Part shown: in pieces, positions 33,753 to 42,691 of the stretch
How positions within the stretch are numbered: the stretch's first letter is position 1
How the letters are laid out: every line of letters begins with the position of its first letter
From: Blastococcus haudaquaticus
GTDB lineage: Bacteria; Actinomycetota; Actinomycetes; Mycobacteriales; Geodermatophilaceae
Direction of reading: 5' to 3'
Assembly (NCBI RefSeq): GCF_900230285.1
Contig: NZ_OCNK01000002.1
Coordinates: forward strand, 919,272 to 983,271
DNA: 64,000 nucleotides
Notes under the pieces: model-generated
Told to the model about the DNA's origin: nothing
The model's database searches: none
What the model saw: only the letters and a program-made list of their open reading frames with translations
Made by a program: the position numbers and the translations under genes

Positions 33753-34997
33753 CTAGCGCAGCCGCGACACCATGAGGTCCTGGGGTGAGGTGGGCCGCAG
33801 CTCGTCGAAGAAGTCGGGCAGGCCGAGACCGCCGGCAACGGTCCGCAGCTGCCGCAGCTCGGCCGTCGTGAGGATGGGGTTCTCCATGGCGCAGGCCCGG
33901 AGGTGCCCGAGCACCCGCCGGTGCAGCGCGAGGACCTGCTCCGGACCGATGCCGGCGGTGGCCGCGAGGCGGGCCAGCAGCTGACCCTCCCCGCCGAGGA
34001 TCCGGCCGTCGGCGAGCGCCGAGGTGAGGGCGTCGACGTAGCGCTGCGAGTCGGCGTTCGGTGCGTCCACGACGGCCCGCGGCAGGGAGGCCACCATCGA
34101 CGCGAGCCAGCCCCCGCTGCTCGGACGCGGCTCACCGATCCGGGTCCTCGGCTCGACCGCGGCGTCGAGCTGGGGCATCGCGCGCATCCCGGTCAGGTAG
34201 CGCGGCGGCTCGCCGTGCAGCGCCAGCAGCCGCGGCAGCAGCGCCGCCAGGGTGCGGGCGTCGGACAGGGCGGTGGCCGTGCCGGCGACCGGCATCCCCA
34301 CGACCCGGGCCAGCGTGTCCAGCCGTTGGTTCGGCGCGCGCACGGTGCGACGGGCGAGCCACAGCGAGCAGAGCGCCGGGTTGAGCGGGAGCGTCACGCC
34401 CATCAGCGCCAGCTCGGCGGCCAGGAAGCGCTCGACGAAGGCGGCGTTGTGCGCGACGACGACGGCGCCGTCCAGGAGTGCCAGCACGTCGTCGGCGACG
34501 TCCTGGAACCGCGGCGCGTCCAGCACGTCGCTCATGGAGATGCCGTGCACGAACGCCGGCCCGGCGTCACGACCGGGGTGGAGCACGGTGTCGTACTCGC
34601 TCTCGACCCGGCCGGAGGCGTCGACGCGGACGACCGCGATCTCGACGATGCGGTCGCCCTTCGCGGGCGAGAGACCGGTGGTCTCGACGGCGACGACGGC
34701 GAAGGGCGCGTCGACCGGGAAGCCGGGACCGTCCCCGCCGTACTGGAAGAGGCGGCCGCGCATGCCGGGCTCGGCGAACGGGATCGGCCCCTCGGGCTCG
34801 ACGACGTCGACCGGCCGGCGGGGCGTCGGGATGGCGGGCGCGGTCCGGCCGCGCGCGGGGCTCGCCTGCGCGGTGGCCTGGCGTCGCCGGGCCGCGCGGC
34901 GGCTGGACGCCCGCTCGATCAGGAACAGGGCGACCAGCAGCACCAGCCCGCCGATCACCGACGCACCGACCAGCACCTCGATCGGGACCCCGAACAT
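33753..34997 (-). CDS. Membrane-anchored DEDD-exonuclease-fold protein lacking catalytic residues
   Basis: A 414-aa protein with an N-terminal membrane helix (about 7-28), a basic linker, and an exonuclease III/DnaQ-like domain at about 95-265. The three motifs are recognisable but broken: AVETTG has Ala103 where Asp is required, NAAFVERF has Val188 in place of Asp, and the ATALSDA motif has Ala241 at the histidine position. Only Glu105 and Asp246 of the five DEDDh residues remain. The last 150 residues have a helical domain. It is presumably a binding, not cutting, protein. ATG 34997 follows GGAGGG. It is divergent from the giant helicase gene. Confidence 0.82.
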   Translation of the reverse strand: MFGVPIEVLVGASVIGGLVLLVALFLIERASSRRAARRRQATAQASPARGRTAPAIPTPRRPVDVVEPEGPIPFAEPGMRGRLFQYGGDGPGFPVDAPFAVVAVETTGLSPAKGDRIVEIAVVRVDASGRVESEYDTVLHPGRDAGPAFVHGISMSDVLDAPRFQDVADDVLALLDGAVVVAHNAAFVERFLAAELALMGVTLPLNPALCSLWLARRTVRAPNQRLDTLARVVGMPVAGTATALSDARTLAALLPRLLALHGEPPRYLTGMRAMPQLDAAVEPRTRIGEPRPSSGGWLASMVASLPRAVVDAPNADSQRYVDALTSALADGRILGGEGQLLARLAATAGIGPEQVLALHRRVLGHLRACAMENPILTTAELRQLRTVAGGLGLPDFFDELRPTSPQDLMVSRLR

Positions 34998-35331
34998 GCC
35001 ACCCTCCGTCCTCGCGACTCGCCGAATCCATCGGCAGCATCGGGCCTGGTCGGCACGCACAGGTGACGGCTGGGCATCGACACGTCGCAGCCGTCACAGC
35101 CGTCGCGGGTGTCCCGCGTCCACTCGTCAGCGCGGACCCGGTTCGGCCGTCAGGACCCGCACCCATGCCGCCGTCGGCGGTCGCGCACGATCGGCGCGAT
35201 CGCCGGACCCGGCACCGCCGACGGGGTTGCGTCCTGTGATCCCGGGCAACGAAGCGACCCACCCGCCACACGAGTCCCGCCCGTCGGGGAGCATGGAGTG
35301 ACCGATCGGTCCGCTCCGGTAGACAGGTGAC
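34998..35331. other. Divergent intergenic region, no gene seen
   Basis: This 334-bp spacer between the exonuclease-fold gene and the giant helicase must hold both promoters. I see short GC-rich inverted repeats (for example CAGCCGTCACAGCCGTC direct repeats near 35087) but no clear promoter boxes, small gene or RNA. AGGTGAC just before ATG 35332 is the ribosome site of the helicase gene. Confidence 0.5.
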
Positions 35332-38300
35332 ATGGAGAGCACTGCCGACATCCAGGTGGGCGACGCCGTCGCCCCGCGGGCGGCGGTCTCCATCGAGATC
35401 ACGTCCACCCCCGTCCTCAGCTACGCGCTGGCCCACAACCGCGTGCCGGTCGTGTCGCGGCTGGCGCTGACCAACCTCGGCGGCCCGGTCCGCGCGGCCA
35501 CGGTGCGGCTCGGCATCCGTGACGCCGAGGGCCCGATCGCGCAGACCGTCGAACTGCTGGCCGACCTCGACGAGGGCCGGACGACGGTCCTGACCGACCT
35601 CGGTCTGGTGATGGACGCCGCCGCGATGCTGCAGGTCGAGGAGCAGCGGCCCGGCGTCATCGACGTCGAGGTGCTGGTCGACGGCGCCGACGGTGAGCGG
35701 CAGGTGCTCGGCGAGAGCAGCCGCGTCGTCCAGGTGCTCGCCGCCCAGCAGTGGCTGGCCACTCCGCTGCCGCTGTCGCTGGAGATGCTCGCCGCCCACG
35801 TGCTGCCGAACCACCCGGCGATCACCGCTGTGGTGGCCGAGGCGGCCGGCGTCCTGGAGGAGAGGACCGGGCGCGGCTCGATCCAGGGCTATGCCGACGG
35901 CCCCGAGCGGGTCGACGAGATCGTCGCCGCCGTCGCCGACGTGCTCCAGCGTCGCGGCATCCGCTACAGCGAGCCGCCGGTCAGCTGGTCCGACCTCGGC
36001 CAGCAGGTGCGCTCGCCGGGCGACGTCCTCACCTGGCGGGTGGGCACGCCGCTCGACACCGCCGTCGTCATGGCGGCCGCCCTGGAGCAGGCCGGCGTCC
36101 GCCCGCTGCTGTGGCTCGCCGACGGCTCGGAGGCGACCGGGTCGCGGGCGGGGGGCAGCGGGGCGTTCCTCGGCTACTGGCGCGAGGAGCGCAGCGCCGA
36201 GAGCGCCGCGACCACCGACGCCGCTCCGCTGGTGAACCTCGTCGACCTCGGGCTGATCGGCCTCGTCGACACCACGCTGCTGACCAGCATGGGCGAGCCG
36301 GGCGCCGACCTGCACGCCTCCGCCTACTCCGGCTGGCTGTCCGGCGAGCTCGACCGGATCCTCGGCGTCACCGACGTCCACCGGGCCCGCAAGGACGGCA
36401 TCTTCCCGCTGCCGGCCCGAGCGCGGGACGAGGACGGCGTCCTGCAGGTCGTCGAGTACCGCCCGGCCGAGCACAGCGCGCCCGCGAAGCCCGTGCCGCC
36501 GACGCCTGCGCCCAGCAGCAGGCCGGAGGCGCCGGCGCGGGTGCAGCAGTGGAAGAACGCGCTGCTCGACCTCAGCCTGCGCAACCGGCTGATCAACTTC
36601 ACCGAGCGCTCCGGGCTGGCGCTCACCGTCCCCGGGCCGGCGCTCGGGGCACTGGAGAACTTCGTCCACGACGGGACGCCGATCACCCTGCTGCCGGGCG
36701 ACCAGCTCGCCGCCGTGCAGACCGAGCGCGGGATCACCTCGGCCAAGGGCCTACCCCCCGACCAGCTCACCGAGCAGCTGGTGGAGCGGCGCGAGGTGCA
36801 CGCCGACGTCACCAGCGGCAACTACCTGCCCAGGCTCCGCAACGTCGCCTACAAGGCGAAGACGGTGCTGGAGGAGACCGGCGCCAACAACCTCTACCTG
36901 GCGCTGGGCAGCCTGGTGTGGGAGCTCGACGGCCGGCCGCTGCGCAGCCCGCTCGTCCTCATCCCCGTCGTCCTCGCCCCGATGGGCCGCACCGGTTCTT
37001 ACCGGCTGAGCCTCGACGAGTCGGGCTCCAGCACCCCCAACTACTGCCTGCTGGAGAAGCTCCGCCAGCTGCACGGCCTCACCGTTCCGACGCTCACCGA
37101 GGCCGTCGACGGCACCCTCGACCTCGACGGGGCCTTCGAGTCCATGCGCTCGGCCCTCGTCGGGCACGGGCTGCCCTACCGGGTCGAGCCGACCGCGGAC
37201 CTCGCGATCCTGCAGTTTGCGAAGTTCCGGCTGTGGAAGGACCTCGACGAGCACTGGGCGGACTTCGCCGAGAACCCGCTGGTCCACCACCTGGTGCACC
37301 AGCCCACCGAGGCGTTCGAGGACCCGGCCCGCGACACCGCCCCCTACGTCGACCTCGACGGGCTGGCCGCCGAGCTCCCCGCGCCGGCCGACGCCTCGCA
37401 GCTGCGCGCCATCGCCGAGGCCACCGCCGGCCGCACGTTCGTCCTCGAGGGCCCACCCGGGACCGGCAAGTCGCAGACCATCACCAACCTGCTCACCCGC
37501 GCCGTCGCCGAGGGCAAGCGGGTGCTCTTCGTGGCCGAGAAGCGGGCCGCGCTGGACGTCGTCGCCCGCCGGCTGGACTCCGTCGGCATGGGCATGTTCG
37601 CCCTCGACCTGCACGACAAGGGCTCGCGCGCCTCGATGGTGCGGGCGCAGATCCGGCTGGCGCTGGAGCACGCGGTCGCCGTCGACGAGCAGGGCATGGC
37701 CGCCGACGGCGAGTCCCTGCGCTCGGCCCGCCGGACGCTGGCCCGCTACGCCGACCGGCTTCACGAGGCCAACGCCGTCGGCCTCTCGCTGTACTCCGCA
37801 CGCACCTCGCAGCTGACGGCCGGGACCGAGGTCGCGCCGCTGCCGGTGCCCATGCCGTTCGTGGCCAACGCCCCGGCCGAGGTGCTGCGGTCGGTGCGCG
37901 TCGAGCTGGCCCTGCTCCCGGACATCGCCGACCTCACCCGGCCGTCGCCGCGCCACCCGTGGGCCTTCGTCGACTCCCCCGACATCGACCTCCCGGCCAC
38001 CCAGGCCGCCGCGGCAGCGGTCGACGCCGCGGTCCGCGAGGCGCAGGCGGTCCCCGAGCTCGCGGGCGTGCTCCGCCGGGCCCGGACCGCCGCCGACCTC
38101 GACGACCTGGCGCATCTCCTCAGCGGCCCGGAGATCGGCCTCGACGTCATCGACGAGACCTTCGGGGCCTTCTGGACGGCGGCCACCTCGGCCGTCCTCG
38201 GCGAACTCGCGGCGTTCACCGCGTTCCGCCACCCGGGCCTCGACGTCTGCACGCCCGAGGTGCTGCGGCTGCCGCTGGCCGAGATCTACGTGGCCGCGCA

Positions 38301-41262
38301 GACCGCGGCGGCGTCGTCCTGGTGGGGACGCCGGCGCCGGCTGACCGCCGTCCGCGACCACCTCGCGCCCTACCTGCGACCCGAGGCGACGGTGCGGCCG
38401 AAGGACGTCCCGTCCGTCGTCGAGAACCTCTGGCGGGTGCAGACGGCGGTGCAGGCGATCGCCACCCGCGCCGACTCCATCTCCGGGCTATCGGTCCCGG
38501 AGGGCTGGAACCCGTTCCTGGACGGCGACCTGCTCGCGCGGCAGGTGCAGTGGCTGCGGCGGGCCGGTGCGGCCGTCGACGGCTCGACGCCCTTCCACGT
38601 GCAGCTGCGCAAGCTGATCGTCGCCGGCCTGCCCACCGGTACCGCGGCGGCCGAGTCGGTGGCCCGCCTGCGCGATGCCCTCACGCACCTGGTCGCGGTC
38701 TGTCACACCAGCTCCGACCAGCTCGCCGCATGGGCCGGCGACGACGGCTTCGTCTTCCGCTGGTCGATGACCCGGCCCGAGCGCGGGGTCGACAACCTGA
38801 TGTCGCTGCGCCGCTGGGTCACCTTCCTCGACACCCTCGAGCCGCTGCGGTTCGCCGGGCTGTTCGATGCCCGCACCCTGCTGCTCACCGGCGCGATCCG
38901 GGCCGACGACGCCGTGCGGGCCCTCGACCGGGGGCTCGCGACGGCCTCGGTCGCCGAGCGGCTGGACGCGACCGGGCTCGACATGTTCGACGCCGGGGCG
39001 CACGAGAAGGCGATCCGCCGGTTCACCCGCGCCTCCCGGTCGGTGCGCGAGCACCTCACGACCGCGCTGCCGTCGAAGGTCCTCTCCGCCCGGCCGTTCG
39101 ACGCGGCCTCGGGCTCCGGCCAGGTGGGCGCCCTGCAGCGGGAGCTGGCCAAGCAGCGCCGCGGCCTCGGCGTACGGCAGCTGCTGGCGCAGTACGGCGA
39201 GCTGATCACGCAGGTCATGCCGTGCGTGCTGGTGTCGCCGGACTCGGTGGCCCGGTTCTTCCCCGCCGTCTCCGGCCTGTTCGATCTGGTCGTGTTCGAC
39301 GAGGCGTCGCAGATCCGGGTGGCCGACGCCGTCGGTGCGCTGGGCCGGGCCCGCGCCGCGGTGGTGGTCGGCGACTCCAAGCAGATGCCGCCGACGTCGT
39401 TCGCCGAGCCGTCGTCGGTGTCCGACGACGCCGCCGACCTGGCCGAGACCGCCGTGGAGGACGAGGAGTCGATCCTCTCCGAGTGCGTGCAGGCGCGGGT
39501 GCCCCGGCAGTGGCTGTCGTGGCACTACCGCAGCCAGGACGAGTCGCTGATCGCGTTCTCCAACGCCCAGTACTACGGCAACCGGCTGTCGTCGTTCCCG
39601 GCGCCGACCCACGGGCGGCCCTCCTCGGAGCCCGACGGCCGCGGCGTCTCGCTGGTGCGGGTGCCCGGGACCTTCCACCGCTCGGGTGCCGGGCGGCTGC
39701 TGCGCACCAACCCGATCGAGGCCAAGGCGATCGTCGCCGAGATCCGCCGGCGCTTCGACGCGGTGCCCAAGTGGGACGGCCTCGACGCGGTGCCCTCCAT
39801 CGGCGTGGTCACCTTCAACGCCCAGCAGCGCGCCTACATCGAGGCCCTGCTGCGCGACGCCGACGACGAGCGGCTCGCCCAGGCGCTGGACCGCACCGAC
39901 GGCGAGGGCCTGTTCGTGAAGAACCTGGAGAACGTGCAGGGCGACGAGCGCGACGTCGTCTTCTTCTCCACCGGCTTCTCGCCCAACGCCAACGGCGACC
40001 TGCCGCTGAACTTCGGGCCGCTGAACCGGGTGGGCGGCGAGCGCCGGCTGAACGTCGCGGTGACCCGCGCCCGGCGCCAGGTGGTCGTGTTCTCCTCGTT
40101 CGACCCGGAGCAGCTGCGGGCCGAGGAGACGTCGTCGGTCGGCATCAAGCACCTGCGGGCCTACCTCGACATGGCCGCCCAGGGCACCGACGTGCTGCCC
40201 CGCGACGCCCGGTCCGCGGTCGTGGTCGACCGGCACCGCGAGGAGATCGCGACGGCGTTGCGCGACCGCGGACTCGTGGTGCGGACCGACGTCGGCCTGT
40301 CGGAGTTCCGGGTCGACCTCGCCGTCGCCCGGGCCGCCGACCCGGAGACGCCCCTGATGGCTGTGCTCCTGGACGGGCAGGCGTGGGCGCGGCGGGGCAC
40401 CGTCGGCGACCGCGACGGGCTGCCGACCGAGGTGCTCGGCGACATGCTGCGCTGGCCGCTCGTGGAGCGGGTGTGGCTGCCGACCTGGCTGGCCTCCCGC
40501 GACGCCGTCCTGGACCGCCTGGTCGAGGCCGTCGACGCGATCCCCTCGACCCCGGTCGCCGAGCCGATCCAGCTGCCGACCGCGGCGCAGGAGTCCTTCA
40601 AGGGCGTCGCCGCGCTCCGGTCGTCGGTGACGGCGTCGGTCGCCGTGCCCGCCGCGCCGGCGCGCCCCGCGCCGAAGGCCGCACCCGTGGCCAAGCCGTC
40701 GGGGCCGACGGCGATGGACGGCGAGTCGCCGTTCGTGCCGTGGCTGCCCAAGCCGGCCGGGGAGAAGACGGTGCTCGACGAGCTGCCGGCGTCCAAGGCG
40801 GCCCGTCCGGTGCGGCGGGTGCTCACCGCGGGGATCAAGGCGGAAGGCCCGATCCACGTCGACCGGCTGGCGAAGCTGACGGTGAACGCGTTCGGGCTCA
40901 ACCGGGCGTCGGAGAGCCGGAAGAACACGCTGCTGTCGCTGCTGCCGCCGTCCGCGGTGGTGGGCGACTACCTGTGGCCCGAGGGCGTCTCCCCCGACAC
41001 CTTCACCGGGTTCCGCCGGCAGACGGCGAGCACCGACCGGCCGATCGACCACGTCGCGCCGGAGGAGATCGGCAACGCGATGGCGGCGCTGTGCCGGGCG
41101 AGCGCCGGGATGATGGCCGACGAGCTGCTCACCCAGACGGCGGCGATCTTCGGCTACAAGCGCCGGACGCCGGCGATCACGCCGGCCCTCGAGGCGGCGC
41201 TGAAGCTGGCCCTGCACCGTGGCCGCCTCACCGAGCAGCCCAACGGCCTGCTCACCGTCTGA
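35332..41262 (+). CDS. Giant DUF4011-SF1 helicase-Vsr-DUF3320 protein (Hhe-like)
   Basis: A 1976-aa multidomain protein. Residues 1-200: beta-rich unknown. About 230-275: transglutaminase-like (GTPLDTAVVMAAALEQAG) with the nucleophile Cys position occupied by Pro. DUF4011 begins near 404 (LLDLSLRNRLINF). SF1 helicase: Walker A GPPGTGKS 707-714, Walker B DEAS 1323-1326, GDSKQMPPTSF, NVQGDERDVVFF 1534, NVAVTRARRQ 1574. A Vsr/DUF559-like nuclease follows at about 1625-1720 (FRVDLAV near 1660, DGQAW 1681, GDRDG), then DUF3320 from about 1841 to the end. This order is that of the single-gene Hhe antiviral system. Action against phage here is an inference; the nuclease core lacks an obvious Lys. 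Confidence 0.9.
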   Translation: MESTADIQVGDAVAPRAAVSIEITSTPVLSYALAHNRVPVVSRLALTNLGGPVRAATVRLGIRDAEGPIAQTVELLADLDEGRTTVLTDLGLVMDAAAMLQVEEQRPGVIDVEVLVDGADGERQVLGESSRVVQVLAAQQWLATPLPLSLEMLAAHVLPNHPAITAVVAEAAGVLEERTGRGSIQGYADGPERVDEIVAAVADVLQRRGIRYSEPPVSWSDLGQQVRSPGDVLTWRVGTPLDTAVVMAAALEQAGVRPLLWLADGSEATGSRAGGSGAFLGYWREERSAESAATTDAAPLVNLVDLGLIGLVDTTLLTSMGEPGADLHASAYSGWLSGELDRILGVTDVHRARKDGIFPLPARARDEDGVLQVVEYRPAEHSAPAKPVPPTPAPSSRPEAPARVQQWKNALLDLSLRNRLINFTERSGLALTVPGPALGALENFVHDGTPITLLPGDQLAAVQTERGITSAKGLPPDQLTEQLVERREVHADVTSGNYLPRLRNVAYKAKTVLEETGANNLYLALGSLVWELDGRPLRSPLVLIPVVLAPMGRTGSYRLSLDESGSSTPNYCLLEKLRQLHGLTVPTLTEAVDGTLDLDGAFESMRSALVGHGLPYRVEPTADLAILQFAKFRLWKDLDEHWADFAENPLVHHLVHQPTEAFEDPARDTAPYVDLDGLAAELPAPADASQLRAIAEATAGRTFVLEGPPGTGKSQTITNLLTRAVAEGKRVLFVAEKRAALDVVARRLDSVGMGMFALDLHDKGSRASMVRAQIRLALEHAVAVDEQGMAADGESLRSARRTLARYADRLHEANAVGLSLYSARTSQLTAGTEVAPLPVPMPFVANAPAEVLRSVRVELALLPDIADLTRPSPRHPWAFVDSPDIDLPATQAAAAAVDAAVREAQAVPELAGVLRRARTAADLDDLAHLLSGPEIGLDVIDETFGAFWTAATSAVLGELAAFTAFRHPGLDVCTPEVLRLPLAEIYVAAQTAAASSWWGRRRRLTAVRDHLAPYLRPEATVRPKDVPSVVENLWRVQTAVQAIATRADSISGLSVPEGWNPFLDGDLLARQVQWLRRAGAAVDGSTPFHVQLRKLIVAGLPTGTAAAESVARLRDALTHLVAVCHTSSDQLAAWAGDDGFVFRWSMTRPERGVDNLMSLRRWVTFLDTLEPLRFAGLFDARTLLLTGAIRADDAVRALDRGLATASVAERLDATGLDMFDAGAHEKAIRRFTRASRSVREHLTTALPSKVLSARPFDAASGSGQVGALQRELAKQRRGLGVRQLLAQYGELITQVMPCVLVSPDSVARFFPAVSGLFDLVVFDEASQIRVADAVGALGRARAAVVVGDSKQMPPTSFAEPSSVSDDAADLAETAVEDEESILSECVQARVPRQWLSWHYRSQDESLIAFSNAQYYGNRLSSFPAPTHGRPSSEPDGRGVSLVRVPGTFHRSGAGRLLRTNPIEAKAIVAEIRRRFDAVPKWDGLDAVPSIGVVTFNAQQRAYIEALLRDADDERLAQALDRTDGEGLFVKNLENVQGDERDVVFFSTGFSPNANGDLPLNFGPLNRVGGERRLNVAVTRARRQVVVFSSFDPEQLRAEETSSVGIKHLRAYLDMAAQGTDVLPRDARSAVVVDRHREEIATALRDRGLVVRTDVGLSEFRVDLAVARAADPETPLMAVLLDGQAWARRGTVGDRDGLPTEVLGDMLRWPLVERVWLPTWLASRDAVLDRLVEAVDAIPSTPVAEPIQLPTAAQESFKGVAALRSSVTASVAVPAAPARPAPKAAPVAKPSGPTAMDGESPFVPWLPKPAGEKTVLDELPASKAARPVRRVLTAGIKAEGPIHVDRLAKLTVNAFGLNRASESRKNTLLSLLPPSAVVGDYLWPEGVSPDTFTGFRRQTASTDRPIDHVAPEEIGNAMAALCRASAGMMADELLTQTAAIFGYKRRTPAITPALEAALKLALHRGRLTEQPNGLLTV

Positions 41263-41296
41263 CCCGCGGACCGCCTGCTCGTCGGTGGACCTGCAC

Positions 41297-41362
41297 GAGT
41301 GAGCAGTTGTGGTCGCCTCGCACGGCGCGTGAGCGCGTGTCGGCGACCGCAACTGCACACTC
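41297..41362. repeat. Long imperfect hairpin between helicase and RtcB genes
   Basis: Arms 41297-41317 and 41342-41362 are complementary at 19 of 21 positions (core GCAGTTG-GGTCGCC), with a 24-base loop that is itself GC-rich and partly self-complementary. It lies 34 bases after the helicase stop, so it may end that transcript, but the large loop is unlike a simple terminator. It could instead be a dispersed palindromic repeat or an RNA structure in the RtcB leader. The rest of the 225-bp spacer shows no gene. Confidence 0.6.
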
Positions 41363-41487
41363 GGCGGCGCGCGTGCGACTCCCCCGTCCGCTCCCGGGGT
41401 AAAGGAGCTGCGCGGTTCTGGTCGCCCCTGTTGACTGCACCGGCTGCGCAGCACCCCTGACCGCAATCGGAGCGAATCGAAAGGACG

Positions 41488-42651
41488 ATGGAGAAGATCA
41501 ACGGACGCCTGCTCAACTGGGCGTCGATCCTGGAGGACACCACCCGGGAGCAGGCCGAGCGCACCGCCGCGATGCCGTTCATCCACCCGCACCTGGCCCT
41601 GATGCCCGACGCCCACCTGGGCATGGGCGCGACCGTCGGATCGGTCATCCCGACCGACGGCGCGATCATCCCGGCCGCCGTCGGCGTCGACATCGGCTGC
41701 GGGATGATCGCCGTCCGCACCCAGTTCACCGCCGACGACGTCGCCGGGCGCGACCTGTCCGTGCTGCACGCGCAGATCTCGCGGTCCGTCCCGCTCTCGG
41801 CGGGAGGCCGGAACGCCAAGATCCGGACGTCCGCCGAACCGCGGATCGCCGAGCTGCGCGACACGGCCGGTGCCGGGCAGGCCGACGGCGCTGTGCACCA
41901 CTGGCCGCAGCAGCTGGGCACGCTGGGCTCGGGCAACCACTTCATCGAACTGAGCCTCGACGAGGAGGACCGCGTCTGGCTGTTCCTGCACTCCGGATCG
42001 CGCGGTGTGGGCAACAAGCTGGCGCAGAAGCACATCAAGGTCGCCCAGGAGCAGTGCCGGAAGCGGCACATCCAGCTGCCCGACCGCGACCTGGCCTACC
42101 TGGTGGAGGGCGAGCCGGAGTTCGACCGCTACATCGAGGCGCTGCGCTGGGCGCAGCGGTTCGCCTACCTCAACCGCGAGGAGATGATGGACCGCTGCGT
42201 CGACCAGCTGGGCCGGTTCCTCGGGACCGAGGTCGAGCGGTTCGAGACCGTAAATTGTCACCACAACTACACCGAGCGCGAGACCCACTACGGGCGCGAG
42301 GTGTGGCTGTCGCGGAAGGGCGCGATCTCCGCGCGGGAGGGGCAGCTCGGCCTGATCCCGGGCTCGATGGGCACGGCGTCCTACGTCGTCGTGGGAAAGG
42401 GGAACGTCCGCTCGCTGATGTCCTCTCCGCACGGCGCGGGCCGGAACTTCTCGCGCTCGGCCGCGCGGAAGCGGTTCACCCGGCAGGACCTGGATGCGCG
42501 GATGACCGGCATCGCGTGGGGGCACTCGGACGCATTCCTCGACGAGCACCCCGACGCGTACAAGCCGATCGACCAGGTGATGGCCGACGCGGCCGACCTG
42601 GTCGAGGTGCGGCACACGCTGCGCCAGATCGTCAACGTCAAGGGCAACTGA
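41488..42651 (+). CDS. rtcB: RtcB-family 3'-phosphate RNA ligase
   Basis: A 387-aa RNA ligase joining 2',3'-cyclic-phosphate or 3'-phosphate ends to 5'-OH using GTP. Signature motifs are all present: MPDAHLGMGATVGSVI (39-54), GVDIGCGM with metal ligands Asp68 and Cys71, LGSGNHFIEL, HSGSRGVG, NCHHNYTE, GSMGTASYVV, and SPHGAGR with His315, the residue that is guanylylated. It is of the shorter bacterial type. No archease or RtcA gene is adjacent. Upstream is the giant helicase; whether both share a transcript depends on the hairpin between them. Confidence 0.94.
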   Translation: MEKINGRLLNWASILEDTTREQAERTAAMPFIHPHLALMPDAHLGMGATVGSVIPTDGAIIPAAVGVDIGCGMIAVRTQFTADDVAGRDLSVLHAQISRSVPLSAGGRNAKIRTSAEPRIAELRDTAGAGQADGAVHHWPQQLGTLGSGNHFIELSLDEEDRVWLFLHSGSRGVGNKLAQKHIKVAQEQCRKRHIQLPDRDLAYLVEGEPEFDRYIEALRWAQRFAYLNREEMMDRCVDQLGRFLGTEVERFETVNCHHNYTERETHYGREVWLSRKGAISAREGQLGLIPGSMGTASYVVVGKGNVRSLMSSPHGAGRNFSRSAARKRFTRQDLDARMTGIAWGHSDAFLDEHPDAYKPIDQVMADAADLVEVRHTLRQIVNVKGN

Positions 42652-42654
42652 TCA

Positions 42655-42689
42655 CCGGGCCGGCGTTCCTCCGCGGAACGCCGGCCCGG
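42655..42689. terminator. Bidirectional hairpin terminator
   Basis: A perfect 15-bp stem (CCGGGCCGGCGTTCC and complement) with a TCCGC loop between the convergent rtcB and phytochrome genes, three bases from each stop. Confidence 0.85.
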
Positions 42690-42691
42690 GC

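Noticed and set aside
35751..41402. A very long open frame on the plus strand overlapping the giant helicase in another frame
   Set aside because: Its product is extremely rich in Arg, Ala, Gly and Pro with no domain motifs, the usual result of a high-GC gene read in a wrong frame.
38488..42615. A 1375-aa open frame on the minus strand across the helicase and rtcB genes
   Set aside because: It is antisense to two genes with complete motifs and itself has a low-complexity His/Arg/Gly/Val-rich composition with no domains.
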